Shown here: piece after piece, positions 23,453 to 34,879 of the stretch
Numbering within the stretch: position 1 is the stretch's first letter
Layout: each line of letters starts with the position of its first letter
Origin: Gigaspora rosea
Lineage: Eukaryota > Glomeromycota > Glomeromycetes > Diversisporales > Gigasporaceae
Assembly: GCA_003550325.1 (NCBI GenBank)
Contig: QKWP01001238.1
Location: 90,026-154,025 of the forward strand
Length of the DNA stretch: 64,000 nt
Direction of reading: 5' to 3'
Translations under genes and position numbers: made by a program
Notes under the pieces: generated by a model
Databases searched by the model: none
Seen by the model: the letters and a program-made list of their open reading frames with translations, nothing else
What the model was told of the DNA's origin: nothing

Positions 23453-23828
23453 TGCAATTTTACGGGTCAAGATATGGATAAAAGTTTATATAATTATATA
23501 TTATGTATACTATCGGCCTTGGTATCGTACGATTTTACATGTAAATAAATAGATTTAATTTGGGTTTATAAATATATTATTCGAATATAATGAATTATTC
23601 GAATATAATAAATTATTCGAATATGATAAATTATTCGAATAATTAAAATATGATGAATTGTTCGAATACAATAGATTATTCGAATTATTCGAATATAATT
23701 AATTATTTGAATATAATTAATTATTCGAATTATTTATCGAATAAATATTTAGAAAACTTTATTCGAATATTTGCCGAATACGAATATTATTCGAATAACG
23801 AATATAAATCTGAAGCTCTAACTATATT

Positions 23829-25494
23829 CATTCTAAAAAAAAAAAAGTTAGCACTATAAAAAAAAAAAATACTATTGTATACTAGTCTATGTTTATCTTT
23901 TTCAACTCCAATTTCATGACAATAACAATATCCAACACTATTTTCCAATACAAGACACAAATATACATTAACAATGGCTCCAATAATAGGAATGGTAAAG
24001 TCTGGTCTAGTCCAGTTTTGGTCCAATAACTAACAGGTCCTAATATATAGACCTAAAGACCAAGTCTTTTATAACTAGTCCTAGAACTTATTTGTACTCA
24101 AATTTTATATACTGTATGTATCATATACAGTATAACTTGATATAACTAGGTAAATACATAGCATTGTTTGTCTGGAGCTAAATATTTATATAAATATAAT
24201 AATTCAAAAAGTTTGCTATTTACTAGATAAAAGTATAGCATTCATTGGGAGAATTTTTTGGATTCAGATCTGTGCAGATTTCTAAAAAAAAACAATAATT
24301 AAAAATTTGTAAAGATTTGCGATCCTACAACTATACTAAAAAAATTTTTTTGTAAATTCAGCGAAGATTTTAAAAAATGCATAAATCTGTCTGCGCAGGC
24401 CAGATATGTAATAGCCAAAAGTGAATAAAAATAAATTCTATATATTCACCTAAATATTAAAGATAGGATGAATGTAGATCATTTTTCATATGATCTACGT
24501 GGTATATTAGATTTTTATATAGTAAATAAAAAAATGCTTCTGATAAATTTTTTTAAGATTTTGACCAATTTGTATAAAATTTATATAATAGGTAGTTTTA
24601 AATAGTTTGTTTATAATAATGAAGTTTCGCAATATCCATTGCTTTAAAAAAAATTAACTTTATATATAATTAAATTTTTGTAGAATGCTATATGATTTTT
24701 GTAAGTTGTACAAAAAATTGATTGGTCAGATCATATGATGTTTACATGTAAATCATATGATATCATATACAGTAAATTGGTTACACAAAGTTAATCTACA
24801 ATTGATTTTATATGAAATTGGAAATTTGTACACCCTACCCTTAAATGCTAGCAAATTTTCATATATATATATATTTTTTTGCTAATTAACCTAATGGACA
24901 TGTTCCATTTTATTATATAGTAGGAAGTTACATATACAAATATAAATTTGCTACCGGTTTTTTAACTTTACAATTAAAATAAAACTCATCCAGTTACTAA
25001 AGGCACTTATCCGTGACCTGCCAAAGTAGATTTCATCTCACTAATACCAGAGTGTCTATGTCCTCTGATTATTAGATCACTGACGTGGATCTACAACCAG
25101 TCATAACCACCAACTTTTCTTTAAAACTTCTTCCATCTAGATCCAGCAGAGATGTTAACTAACAATAACTGCATACAGAACTAAAAAAAAACTTAACAGA
25201 TATACGAAAGGGGGATAAGAAGGAGCAAAAACAAAGGAGTAAGTAAAAAGAGGGAAAACTACAAAACTAAACGAAAAAACAAAAATAAAAGGACAAGATA
25301 AAAAAAGCAAAAAAAAAGTCAACGGTATGACATATATATGTTGAAGAAAAAAGAAAGTAAAACAAAAAAAAAAAAGAAAGTAAAACTAATAATAAAAATT
25401 ATATAATACTGTGCAAGGAAACGGCTTACCAAAGTATTATATGTACATGATAAAGAAAATAAAGGAATATTCTAGAATTTAGTTTCTGCAGATC
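23829..25494. other. Unassigned region with an orphan hAT end
   Basis: At 23986 TAGGAATGGTAAAGTC followed by GGTCC-type repeats matches the end of the 30405-38281 element, but no partner end is in range. At 24990-25180 lies a more GC-rich segment of unknown origin followed by an A-run. CCAAAGTATTATATGTACAT at about 25432 recurs near 62519 as a dispersed repeat. No gene is supported. Confidence 0.45.
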
Positions 25495-25895
25495 TGCCTA
25501 CTCCACTGCACTACGTCTCATTACGCGTCCATTCCTGTTTATCTACCTGCATACCTTCTTCCTGATTAGAATAGGAACAACAATGCCAATCTTTTGGAAG
25601 GGGTATGCCAGGACCCCGAAGGACTCTGATATAACTTAGAGGTTACTAAAAAAGGAAATTTTGTATAGAAATTCATCAAACATTGCATTTTTATATAGTA
25701 AATTTTTTAAATTTTGGCCTATTTTATACACCTATTTGGCTGATATTATACAAACTCAGATCTAAGTTGTATCAGAGTCCTTCGGGGTCCTGGTATGCCA
25801 GATTTCCCACTTTCTGTCCAAAATTCCAGAGAAAAAACTTCGAGCGAAAATATGATAGTAGGTGTATAGTCAAAAATGTTCTTGCAACCAAATAG
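25495..25895 (+). pseudogene. Open frame interrupted by a hAT MITE, unidentified
   Basis: A frame behind an AG at 25493-25494 runs to the left target duplication. If the 182-bp MITE and one duplication copy are ignored, it continues without a stop to TAG at 25893-25895, about 70 codons in total. The tail is basic (FQRKNFERKY) with an internal ATG (25583) just upstream. The segment is richer in G+C than its neighbours and resembles the pyrimidine-rich style of the SINE bodies here, so it may be repeat sequence rather than a gene. Confidence 0.25.
25610..25791. mobile_element. 182-bp hAT-type MITE, exact 8-bp duplication
   Basis: Ends AGGACCCCGAAGGACTC and GAGTCCTTCGGGGTCCT are perfect inverted repeats that extend inward. 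GGTATGCC lies at both sides (25602-25609 and 25792-25799). The first bases match the ends of the 51192-51778 element. Confidence 0.95.
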
Positions 25896-25952
25896 GCTTA
25901 GGAAGAGTATTGAAAAACTTATTTTTTAGTTCACTGCCTAGCCAAGCTTTAA

Positions 25953-26476
25953 ATTAAAACCTATGTCGACAAAAGAAAACTTTCACCAGAATTTCTTGTA
26001 ACAAGGGTGCCCACTGCTAGTTATCTTGCACAACTGACGCTTCTGGCTTGCGTGCCAAATATATAAAGGAGTTCCCAAGATTCAGAAAAAGGTTGACCTT
26101 TATAAAAACCAGTATTAATAGCTGCTTTGTTTTTTACTAAAGAAATTTTTTGTTTTTCTTTTGTTCAGAAATTTGTACAAGTGATGGTTAGGAAGAGTGT
26201 CAAATTTTTATATATTAAAAGAATATATTCAAATATTTATAATATTGATTTTAACTAATTTTCACCCTAGGTGATATTATTTATGCCAGATGAAGATCGT
26301 TATTGTTTATATGATCATGCCGGTTATACAACATCAGATATAAGTATTTTTTTTTTGTATTTCACCTTCTTTCTTATACCCAATACTGTTTTATTTCAGA
26401 TATAGCCATGTTTAAAGAATCGTCGCAGATTTCTTCGCTTTGTATACCGTGTTTGGAGTCACTATCACCGTATTGA
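25953..26476 (+). pseudogene. Exon-like segments of an unidentified gene
   Basis: 25953-26066 is a 37-codon frame containing KLSPEFLVTRVPTASYLAQL. Further on, 26271-26343 (after CCCTAG) and 26400-26476 (after TTTCAG) splice in phase across a 56-bp intron to TGA at 26474-26476. The product of those two has MPDEDRYCLYDHAGY and a CIPC pair near its end. The text looks like real protein, but the first segment does not connect cleanly to the rest. No family recognised. Confidence 0.3.
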
Positions 26477-27422
26477 AGTAATCATCGTTTTGTTGGCTAT
26501 CTTGTTTCTTTTACTTCACGAAACTTTGTTTAACTAACTTCAATTTTTTAATGAAGCTTCCAGAAATTACGTAATTTTTGGGTGGGTGAGTGGGGTTGCC
26601 AAAATATCAGGTTATAATTCTGGTCAAAATTTTATAATTCTGGCCAAAAGTATAAAATTATAAAATTATTGATAACTTTTGATCTACTGGGCCAATTTAG
26701 ACGATTTAACTACCAAAATGCTCATCTCGATGAGACGATTCTAACAAGCCCAAAATCATCAAAATCTAATTACAGGATCCCAAGATCATTCAACGTTTGT
26801 GTAATTTTAATAGTGATTTTTTAGAATCACTAAGTAAATTTCTTTAACATTGAATAACTTTTGATTCACTAGTCCATTTTGGATGATTTAATACCAAAAT
26901 GTTCGTCTCAGTGAGACGATTCTAACAAGCCCAAAATCGAGAATCCCAAGATCGATAAAGGTTTGTATTGTTATTAACAATACAAATCTTTATCAATCTT
27001 GCGATCCTGTAATTGGAATTTAGTGATTTTGGGCTTGTTAGAATCGTCTCACTGAGACAAACATTTTGGTAGTTAAATTATCCAAAACGGACCAGTGGAT
27101 CAAAAGTTATTCCATGTTAAAGAAATTTACTTAGTGATTCTAAAAAATCACTATTAAAATTACACAAAAGTTGAACGATCTTGGAATCCTGTAATTGAAT
27201 TTTAACGATTTTGGACTTGTTAGAATCATCTCATCGAGATGAGCATTTTGGTAGTTAAATCGTACAAAATGGACCAGTGGATCAAAAGTTATTATCAATT
27301 CAAAAAATTGGACATATAAATAATTTTTAAAAAAATATAAAATTTGATTGGCTAATAGGGTATTTCACTGTCCCAGCCTTTTTTTGCCATGTCCCAACAT
27401 CCCAACGTCCCTGCATCCCAAG

Positions 27423-27537
27423 TAGGGTTGTTAATGGAGCACTCTAGTTAATAATAAAACATATAACCCACTTCTGGAGTGCTTCAGAATGGATTATATA
27501 TTTTATTATTAACTGGAGTGCTTCATTAACAACCCTA
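27423..27537. mobile_element. 115-bp hAT-type MITE
   Basis: Inverted ends TAGGGTTGTTAATGGAGCAC and GTGCTTCATTAACAACCCTA. Flanked by ATCCCAAG (27415-27422) and GTCCCAAG (27538-27545), 7 of 8 matching. Confidence 0.85.
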
Positions 27538-27554
27538 GTCCCAAGTGTTCCAAC

Positions 27555-27666
27555 TAGAGATTGTACCCGTTGGGAAAACCTCTACCTGGTTACTATTAAA
27601 TTACCCAGATATCCGGATAAATTAGTATTTCACACAATTGCAAGTTCTACCCAGGTACAATCACTA
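27555..27666. mobile_element. 112-bp hAT-type MITE
   Basis: Inverted ends TAGAGATTGTACC and GGTACAATCACTA. Flanked by GTTCCAAC (27547-27554) and GTCCCAAC (27667-27674), 7 of 8. It lies only 17 bases from the previous MITE, in the same GTCCCAA-rich minisatellite. Confidence 0.85.
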
Positions 27667-27941
27667 GTCCCAACTATGTCCCAAGCTTTAATAATTAATA
27701 AATTAATTTAAAAAAATATATAATTATATATTTTTTTAGATGCTGAACACATTTTTAAAAAAATTTAATTAGATTATCTTAATAAAATTTTAAGTAATTT
27801 CAATTTATAAAATTGTTCCAGAATGTCCCAAAATATCCCAACGTATGTCCCAACTGTCCCATGTACAACACTGAGTATGGGTGGGTGGGGTAAAATTTTG
27901 AAATTTATTAGTAACAAAAAATTACATAATTTCTGGAAACT

Positions 27942-28529
27942 CCCTAAATGTTGGAATTGCTCTTGTTGAAGTCGTTGTTTGCCGTTGTTAGAGAATCATC
28001 GGTATAGAATTTGTCATTTTTGACACCATGTAATTTTAGAGTTGCTATCGTTGTATTGAAGTAACTAGTTAGTGGGTTCATTGTTTTTGACACTGTGTTA
28101 TTTTGCTGATAGTATTGTTATTGGAGTCTTTGTTGGCTACTTTTTTCTTTCGCTTTATGAAATGTTGTTTAAACACCACTTTTTTTTAGAACAGCTAACA
28201 GTTGGATTTTTCTTGTTTATATCATTCACCATAATTAGAATCGCTGATGTTGAATTCGTCATTTTTATTTTGGAGCTGCCATCACCGTAGTTAGACTTGT
28301 AGAGTTGTGTTATCATAATTAGAGAGTTGCCAATATGAATTTTGTCATTTTTGAAGTTGCCATAGTTAGAGTGACCACTTTTTTTTTTTGTTTTATAAGC
28401 AAAATTCAGGTTAGGCTATTTTTTCTTTATTGTAGCCTTTGGGGATATTTTAGATGTGTATTTGTTTGTATTTCTTATTGTAAAATTTTGTTGAGAGTTA
28501 AGTTGGGGCTGGGGTTAGAGTTTATAGTA
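27942..28529. other. Unassigned region with degenerate GTTGCCATCGT repeats
   Basis: Imperfect repeats built from AGAGTTGCYATCR and TTTGTCATTTTTGA occur here and before the foldback element (26405-26480). The open frames in the region are T-rich, hydrophobic by composition, and not called. Confidence 0.4.
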
Positions 28530-28763
28530 CCGTATTTTCCTGAAAATATGCTACCTTATTTTGGGGAAATACAGTAAAAAAAATATATATATAATAATAC
28601 TCTGGAGTATAATCCATTTTGTATTAGTAGTATTACTCTGAATCAATTACTTCTATTAATAATATTTTAGTAATCCGAGGTAGTGCATATCTAAACCATA
28701 CCGGTATAGAGTGGGTTATACTTCACAGTTATTTTGGAGTACCTTACTTTATTAACATCCCTA
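28530..28763. mobile_element. Partial hAT-type end containing a 45-bp minimal TA element
   Basis: 28530-28574 is bordered by TA and carries the CCGTATTTTCC and GGAAATACAG ends of the AAAATAAGCTACC family with almost nothing between them. The next 190 bp match the right part of the 7793-8630 element and end in TTAACATCCCTA. The left hAT end is not visible. Confidence 0.65.
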
Positions 28764-28939
28764 ATCCTATGCCAACTGTACCAATAAGAATCAAAATCAG
28801 GTATAATATTGTACCTGATTGCGTATTATGAAAACGAAGCGAAAAAACACCGGTTTCAAAATTATCACAATAGCTAAAAATTTTGACTATGAAACTACCC
28901 TTTATTCTAGCAAAAAAAATTCTTCGTGAAATTTTACTA

Positions 28940-29248
28940 CCATATATGTCTGAAAATAAGCTACTACCTAAAATAAGCTACCCCCAGATTTTTTTTAAAA
29001 ATCTTAAAAAATTCGTTAGCAGTTGCTACATATAAAACTTTTTTTTACTAAGTAAACTTCAAAAAGTTGATTAAGTAAAGTTGTTCAGTGCATTAAATAT
29101 AGTAAAAATTTGGATTCATTTGGATAGCTTTTTATTAGTACGTTTTACAATTTTTTTAAAAAGCTCAATATTTCGAAAATAAGCTACTTTACGATTTTTT
29201 GTATAATTTTTTGGCCAAAAAAGGTAGCTTAATATCAGACACATATGG
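28940..29248. mobile_element. AAAATAAGCTAC-family TA element
   Basis: Bordered by TA (28938-28939, 29249-29250). Ends CCATATATGTCTGAAAATAA and the CATATGG-type right end pair; AAGCTAC motifs lie just inside. The interior carries TTACTAAGTAAACTT and GTTGTTCAGTGC. Confidence 0.75.
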
Positions 29249-29470
29249 TATATAGTTATCTCTAATCTAGAGCTTTGACCCGGTCACGGGTTGAAAATTG
29301 CTCTGACCCAGTTAAACAGGTCAAAATTTGAAATAGCTATATTGCGCTACAATCTGATTCAGAGCCAAATCGACCAATAAGAATGCAAAGATTTTATAAT
29401 TAGTAAGTTTTCTTTATTACATTACCGGATATAATTAATTTTTCGCTTCCAACTTTTTAATACAGTATTA

Positions 29471-29603
29471 GGGGGTTTCAAAGTTAAAATTCAAGAATCC
29501 TATTTTATTTTTCCGATTTATAATTCAACATAGTGAAAATGCTAATGAAAAAATCCTATTTATTTTCGAAATGCATCACTTATTTGTTAACTTTGAAACC
29601 CCC
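29471..29603. mobile_element. 133-bp hairpin MITE with GGGGG ends
   Basis: GGGGGTTTCAAAGTTAA pairs with TTAACTTTGAAACCCCC. TATTA is repeated outside (29466-29470 and 29604-29608). A diverged single end of the same type (GGGGTTTCAGAATTAA) is at about 42493. Confidence 0.8.
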
Positions 29604-29793
29604 TATTATTAATTCTTCACTTCCAACTTCTTATATTTTCCCTCTAATATAGTAATAACTACGCCGTGACTATGTTATATATCATCACTATCAAATACAA
29701 TGCCAATCTTAATTCACTTACTAATCAAATAGACGATTCGCCAAAGCCTTACTTCTACCAACAGATAAGTTACTGGTTTCTGTTTACTATGCG

Positions 29794-30032
29794 TAGTGAT
29801 GCCACCAAAATTGATTTTTGAAAAAGGCCTATTTCATCTTCATTAAAGAAAATTAAAATTTTTTATAAGGAAGAGCAAATAAAATTTATATAGATATGTT
29901 TCTTATAATGTTGTCTATTCAAAAAAAGTATCAAATAATTTCGTCTTTCAAGTAAAATAGGTCAAAAACAATTTCGTCTTCAAATTTTAATTTTGGGTTT
30001 TAGAACCCGAAATGCTTTCGTCCTCATGTATA
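29794..30032. mobile_element. 239-bp MITE, twin of 63322-63560
   Basis: From TAGTGATGCCACCAAAAT to CCTCATGTATA. The flanks ACTATGCG and ACTATGTA match at 6 of 8. The reverse complement of 63322-63560 aligns along its whole length and is exactly as long. Confidence 0.75.
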
Positions 30033-30536
30033 ACTATGTATAGACATCTTTGTATTTTGCAGTTGCTTCATTCTAATTTATATTTATATGTTTAAGTGTG
30101 CAAATATACAATCAAAGAATAGCGATCTCAAAGTATATAGATTAACTCAAAATGCTACAACAACTGCGTATATGTTAGTATTCGATGAATTGGGTTCTGG
30201 AAAATGTTCAAAATAGCAACCGACAAACACCTAAACCTTGGTGTCAAACAGAAAATAATTCAAGGATAAATGAACGAAAATAGGGTATCGTAATTCTGTT
30301 AAAAAATTTCAACTAGAATATGAAGATGTAATTGAATGGACTTTGTTTAATAGATTATAATTTTCAACAGAATGGTGATAAGTTTTTAGCAAAGTAGTTA
30401 GATGTAGGGATGGTAAAGTCAGTCCAGGTCCGGTCCTGGTCCTAGGACCTTTAGGTCCTGTTACAAGGACCCTTGGACTAAGTTCTCAAATGATAAGTTC
30501 TAGGACCTAGATTAGTTTAGGTTTAGTCCAGAACTT

Positions 30537-30730
30537 GGTCCAAAAACCAGTCCAAGAACCAGTCCCAGGACCTAGATCAGGCTAGGTCCAAAAACCAGTC
30601 CAAGAACCAGTCCCAGGACCTAGGTCAGGCTAGGTCCAAAAACCAGTCCAAGAACCAGTCCCAGGACCTAGATCAGGCTAGATCCAAAAACCAGTCTAAG
30701 AACCAGTCCCAGGACCTACATCAGGCTAAA
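30537..30730 (+). repeat. Four tandem copies of a 48-bp subterminal unit
   Basis: The unit runs GGTCCAAAAACCAGTCCAAG, then AACCAGTCCCAGGACCTAGA, then TCAGGCTA. Copies start near 30537, 30585, 30633 and 30681 with few changes. Confidence 0.9.
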
Positions 30731-31009
30731 TTCGGTTTAGGACTTGGTCCAAGAACCAGTTCCAGGACCTACGATGATTTGTTGCTGCGACTAAGACTGT
30801 AATAATATGCTAATTTTACATAATATAAAAATATTTCTGTAATGTAATGTACGTTGTGAAAGTGGTGACTATCGGGTTGAAGCATAAAACTTCTACTTAA
30901 CACCACTATCTAACTACAACAACTCTATGTTCGTCAAGACTCCCAAACTTTGAGATGGAAGGCAGAAACCGTTTTTCGAGGTTAGTTGGGTTTTGCAATT
31001 TATATCGAC

Positions 31010-31720
31010 GTCATGATAGGGTAGTCGATCTTCATTTTTGCATAATGATAGATTTTTTGATTAAATAATTATTACGCAATTTTTATATTAAAAAATTAGT
31101 AAAATATTTTTGATTATACAGTATATCACTTAATAATGTTTTTTTTCTTCTAATTTTAAAGTCTTTCGATCTTCGCTCCATCCTTCCTTAACTAAGCTAC
31201 GTTTTCAAAATTTACATATATGTTGTGTCCCAGATAAGAATTTGTCCCAATTTGGAATCTGGCCTAATCCTACCTCTAACTCTAGCCTAACCCTAACCCT
31301 AAAGTCACCTAAAGTCCTAATTCTGCTACAAAATTCTCATCTGGAGCAGCCCGATTCCGAATCGGGCATTGGAACACAACATATATATATTAAATTTCAA
31401 TTAAAGTATACATTTCAAATTGACATATACGTATACGGTATATGCTGTATATGTCAATTTGAAATGTATACTTTAATTAAAATTTTAATATATATATGTA
31501 AATTTTAAGAACGTACCTTTGTTAAGGATGCAGCAAAGATCGAAAAACTTTAAAATTAGAAAAAAAATATTATTAAGGGATAAATAATCAAAAATATTTT
31601 ACTAATTTTTTAATATAAAAATTGCATAATAATTTTTTAATCAAAAATCTATCATTATACAAAAATGAATTAGACTAGACATATATTTGATTCTATTAGA
31701 TGATCGACCACCCCAACGTC
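31010..31720. repeat. Foldback insertion with arms of about 210 bp
   Basis: The left arm (31010-31220) and the complement of 31490-31720 match through AATGATAGATTTTTTGATTA and TTAGTAAAATATTTTTGATT. The loop holds CCTAACCCTAA-type sequence and a second palindrome centred near 31440 (CAAATTGACATATACGTATA). Confidence 0.85.
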
Positions 31721-32802
31721 ACAAGGATTTGATTGTTTGATAAATGCGGTAATTGACAGAGCTTTAATCAATTTATGTATAAGTATAAAATAAGGCAAGT
31801 ACTATGCTATGAATATAGGTCTTTTACTTTCTTTCTTTTTTCTCACGATATATATTTAAACGATAATTACAGAGACAAACGAAAATATGATTTATTGTAC
31901 GTAAACTCAAGAGATATGATAGAACTACTGGAGCTAGAGTCAACACTTCTACTCATATGATTTCGAAGTAACCGAGTTAATTCTTTATTGTCTCGACAAG
32001 GTGGGTCTTTTATACTTTTTAGACCTCTATTGAAATATATGATAGCAGCTTTTACTACCTTACTTATTTCGTTTATCACTATATTTGAAAGTGTACAAAA
32101 TGTACATACTAGTGAATTGACCCGGGTGGCACATTGTCCACCCGTCAGGTGACCCGAGTGAATATTCTTCAAAATGACATCATATTGGCCCCTATGGTAA
32201 CTCTTGTTGAACTTCGTTTCGTTATACTTTTAAACTTGGCTAATAATAGTAATAAAATAAATAATGAATAATAAAAATGGCAGGGACGCCCGGGAGCCTC
32301 TCACAACGATGTATTTTCTGTTATTAGCTGTTTTAAGAAAAATTCTGCAGCTTTCTGTTGTTGTCACTGGGCTAGAGAATTCAAAGCCACAATCATATGA
32401 TGGTATGTAATCATGTTTAACAAATAGTGGATCACCTGAAAATTTCACAGTATATTAACTTGAAATTTATTACAGAGTTAAAGTCAAATAACGCCTTTAA
32501 TCTTTAAAACTTTCACAATACAATAACCATTTTATAGAATAAAGAAACCGAATTTCAACAAAAATATAATTTCCAACAAAAATAACAAATAATTGAAATT
32601 TAACAAGATAAATGAAACTATTTAATTTCATAAAAAAAAAAAAAAAAAAAAATGAAACTATTTGATTTCATAAAAAAAAAAAAAAAAAAATTAACGCCTG
32701 ATCTGCATTAATTTTAGATCTTTAATGCTATTCGAAGTCACCTTTTCACTTCTGTTCGGATGTTTTTTAATCAGATTTAACCTATTTAATCGCAAATTAT
32801 AA

Positions 32803-34879
32803 TTAGAAAACAAGAAATATGTTTATTTTACTATTACTAACCATCGGTAAAATTTCATTTTCAATCCAGCTTTTAGAACAAAGAGATGCCCTTGATGTTT
32901 CTGGATTAAGACGATTTCGAGTCTTTGATATGGTATTTCCTGCTACTGAAAAAGCCTGCTCACAGGCTACGCTGGTCGCCTGGATTGACAAGTAATCCCT
33001 TGCTATACATGCTAATGTTGGAAACTCTTTGGCATGTACTTGCCACTATAATAAAGGTATAATGTCTTCAGCACAAGGTAAAGCCAAGTATCGTTCTAGC
33101 TCATAGGTGGGCTTTTGCTTTATTTCAGAAATTTGTCCTGTATGGCGTCGTTTAAGTGCATGAAAGTATTGACGAGTAGTATCAATATTATCTGTAACAT
33201 GAGGTGGCTGAGAAGTTGATTCGTTAGATGTAAAATATTGATCAAATATTTCTCTAATTTTATTAATTGCATTAGAGGTTTGTTGTCTGACTTCAAATAG
33301 TGAAAGCTTCGTTTGTGGATCAAGAATAGTTGCAACAGTTGTTACATTATCGATTATACCCTTATATTCACCAATTTTTTCATTAATTGAGGCAGCTAAT
33401 ACGTATTGACTAGTTTCATCACTTTCTATATAATTATCAAGAATTCTTGAATACTGCCAAATACCAATCAAACATCTGCAATTGTTGGATATGACGATGC
33501 GGATAATAATTTTGTAGCCTTTTCTAATGGTTCCATTAAGATAAGTATCTCCTAATTTCAAATATTTAAATTAATATTAGAATATAAAATTAATTTTGTA
33601 TAATTTATATTAATTTTAATATATTTTACCTTTATTTTTATCCATTCTTCTGCTGTAGGCATTAAATTTTGAATTTCATGCTTGTTAACAGCTAAAATTC
33701 GCAAAGCAGTTTTCATTCGATCCAATTTTTTTAGCATATAGTATGTGCTGTTCCATCTTGTTTCAATGTCTAATTCTGGTTTCAAGTAGTTTAACTTTTG
33801 AACAGCACATAGATCCTTTAATTCGTCACATAGCCTCGTTGATACTTTAATTTTTGATATTATTGCACGGACATTAGCAATTTCTTTTTCAATAACCTCT
33901 AACCCATGACGTGCAGCTAGATTTAATATGTGTGCAGTACATCTATAATGATGAAAACTTTGATTATCTAATTCCGTTAGTAGGCTATTTGCCAAGACCC
34001 GTCCACAAACTAGCATGGCTGATTCGTTATCAGTGGTAAGAGCCAATGTTTTATCCAGCAGATTAAATTTACTAAGACTCTATTAATTTCAGTTGCTATA
34101 TTTACTCCTGTATGACGCATATTAAAGGGAACAATATCTAACAAAAATCGATAAAACTTCCATTGATGATCTATATAATGAATAGTAATTCCAAGGAAAG
34201 CTTTATGATTAATAGTTGACGTCCACATATCGGTTGTTAAAGAAACTTTGCCAGAAATTTTATGTAAAATATTAACTATATTTGCTCTTTGTTCATTAAA
34301 GTAACTAATGACTATATCTTTAACTAGATGACGATCAGGAACTTTGTAATGTATATCAAACATATTGATCATTTCAATAAATTTATTATTTCTGACGACG
34401 CTAAATGGTTGTTGGTCTACAATAATCCAGGTAATTAAGGCAGTATCACGGTCTTTTTTTTGTTTCTCAGGCTATGGATCAGCACGAGTAAATGCTAACT
34501 TTGATTGGTAAGATTTAATTTTTGGGATTTTAATATTATGTTGACTACTCAAATGTCTTTTTAAACTTGAGTTTCCAGTTTTACATGAAAATTTAGTATT
34601 GCATTTTTTGCATACTGGGTTATTAGGTTCTTTAGCTTTAAATTCAAAATAAGACCATAAGAGTGATAGTTTTTTTGTATTGTTAGTCAAGGTTGATGAA
34701 GTTGAAGCCGAATTAGTTTCTAACTCTAGGTCGGGTGATGCATCATATATTTCATGTTCATTATAATCATAATTATCAGTGTTTTCATAATCTATAACAA
34801 TAGATGAGTCAGGATCAATAATAATAGATGAGTCAGGATCCATTACGATAGATAGATTGTGAATAGTCGCAAAGAGCAA
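32803..34879 (-). pseudogene. hAT transposase with BED finger, inactivated
   Basis: Order along the minus strand: an Asp/Ser-rich start with a repeated DPDSS; a BED finger (LWSYFE, CKKC, HLSSQH, about 34500-34680); the RNase-H-like core with SLTTDMWTS and, further on, ALTTDNESAM supplying the first two acidic residues; HHYRCTAHILNLA; and the C-terminal dimerisation block ATSVACEQAFSVAGN followed by KTRNRLNPE. A GT-AG intron lies at 33552-33629. Breaks: in-frame TAG at 34472-34474, a frameshift near 34080, TGA at 33468-33470 with another frame change after it, and TAG near 33043-33045. In the intact family the enzyme cuts and pastes elements with 8-bp duplications; this copy cannot make it. 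Confidence 0.9.

Larger units (their letters stand above)
21785..23820. mobile_element. hAT-type element carrying only a BED-finger gene, exact 8-bp duplication
   Basis: Left TAGAGCTTACGG and right GAAGCTCTA ends are inverted. ACTATATT is repeated at 21777-21784 and 23821-23828. Both subterminal zones (21800-21985, 23570-23815) are packed with TATTCGAATA repeats, which probably act as transposase-binding sites. The core contains the two-exon BED gene at 22114-22522 but no RNase-H-like or dimerisation domain, and an 83-bp direct duplication at 23293-23452. Confidence 0.92.
26560..27941. mobile_element. Foldback element with repeated TCGTCTCANTGAGACGA motifs
   Basis: Outer arms CCAGAAATTACGTAATTTTT and its diverged complement near 27913-27941 pair; GGGTGGGTG tracts lie just inside each. 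Four palindromic TCTCANTGAGACGA motifs (about 26728, 26905, 27050, 27232) sit in arms that also contain CAAGATCGTT and TTTTGGTAGTTAAAT. The inner fold centres near 26977. The right third contains a GTCCCAAC minisatellite and two hAT MITEs. A related interior occurs at 59694-60937. Confidence 0.75.

Noticed and set aside
23986..24100. A full hAT element starting at 23986
   Set aside because: Only one end matching TAGGGATGGTAAAGTC is present; no inverted partner with a matching duplication was found nearby.
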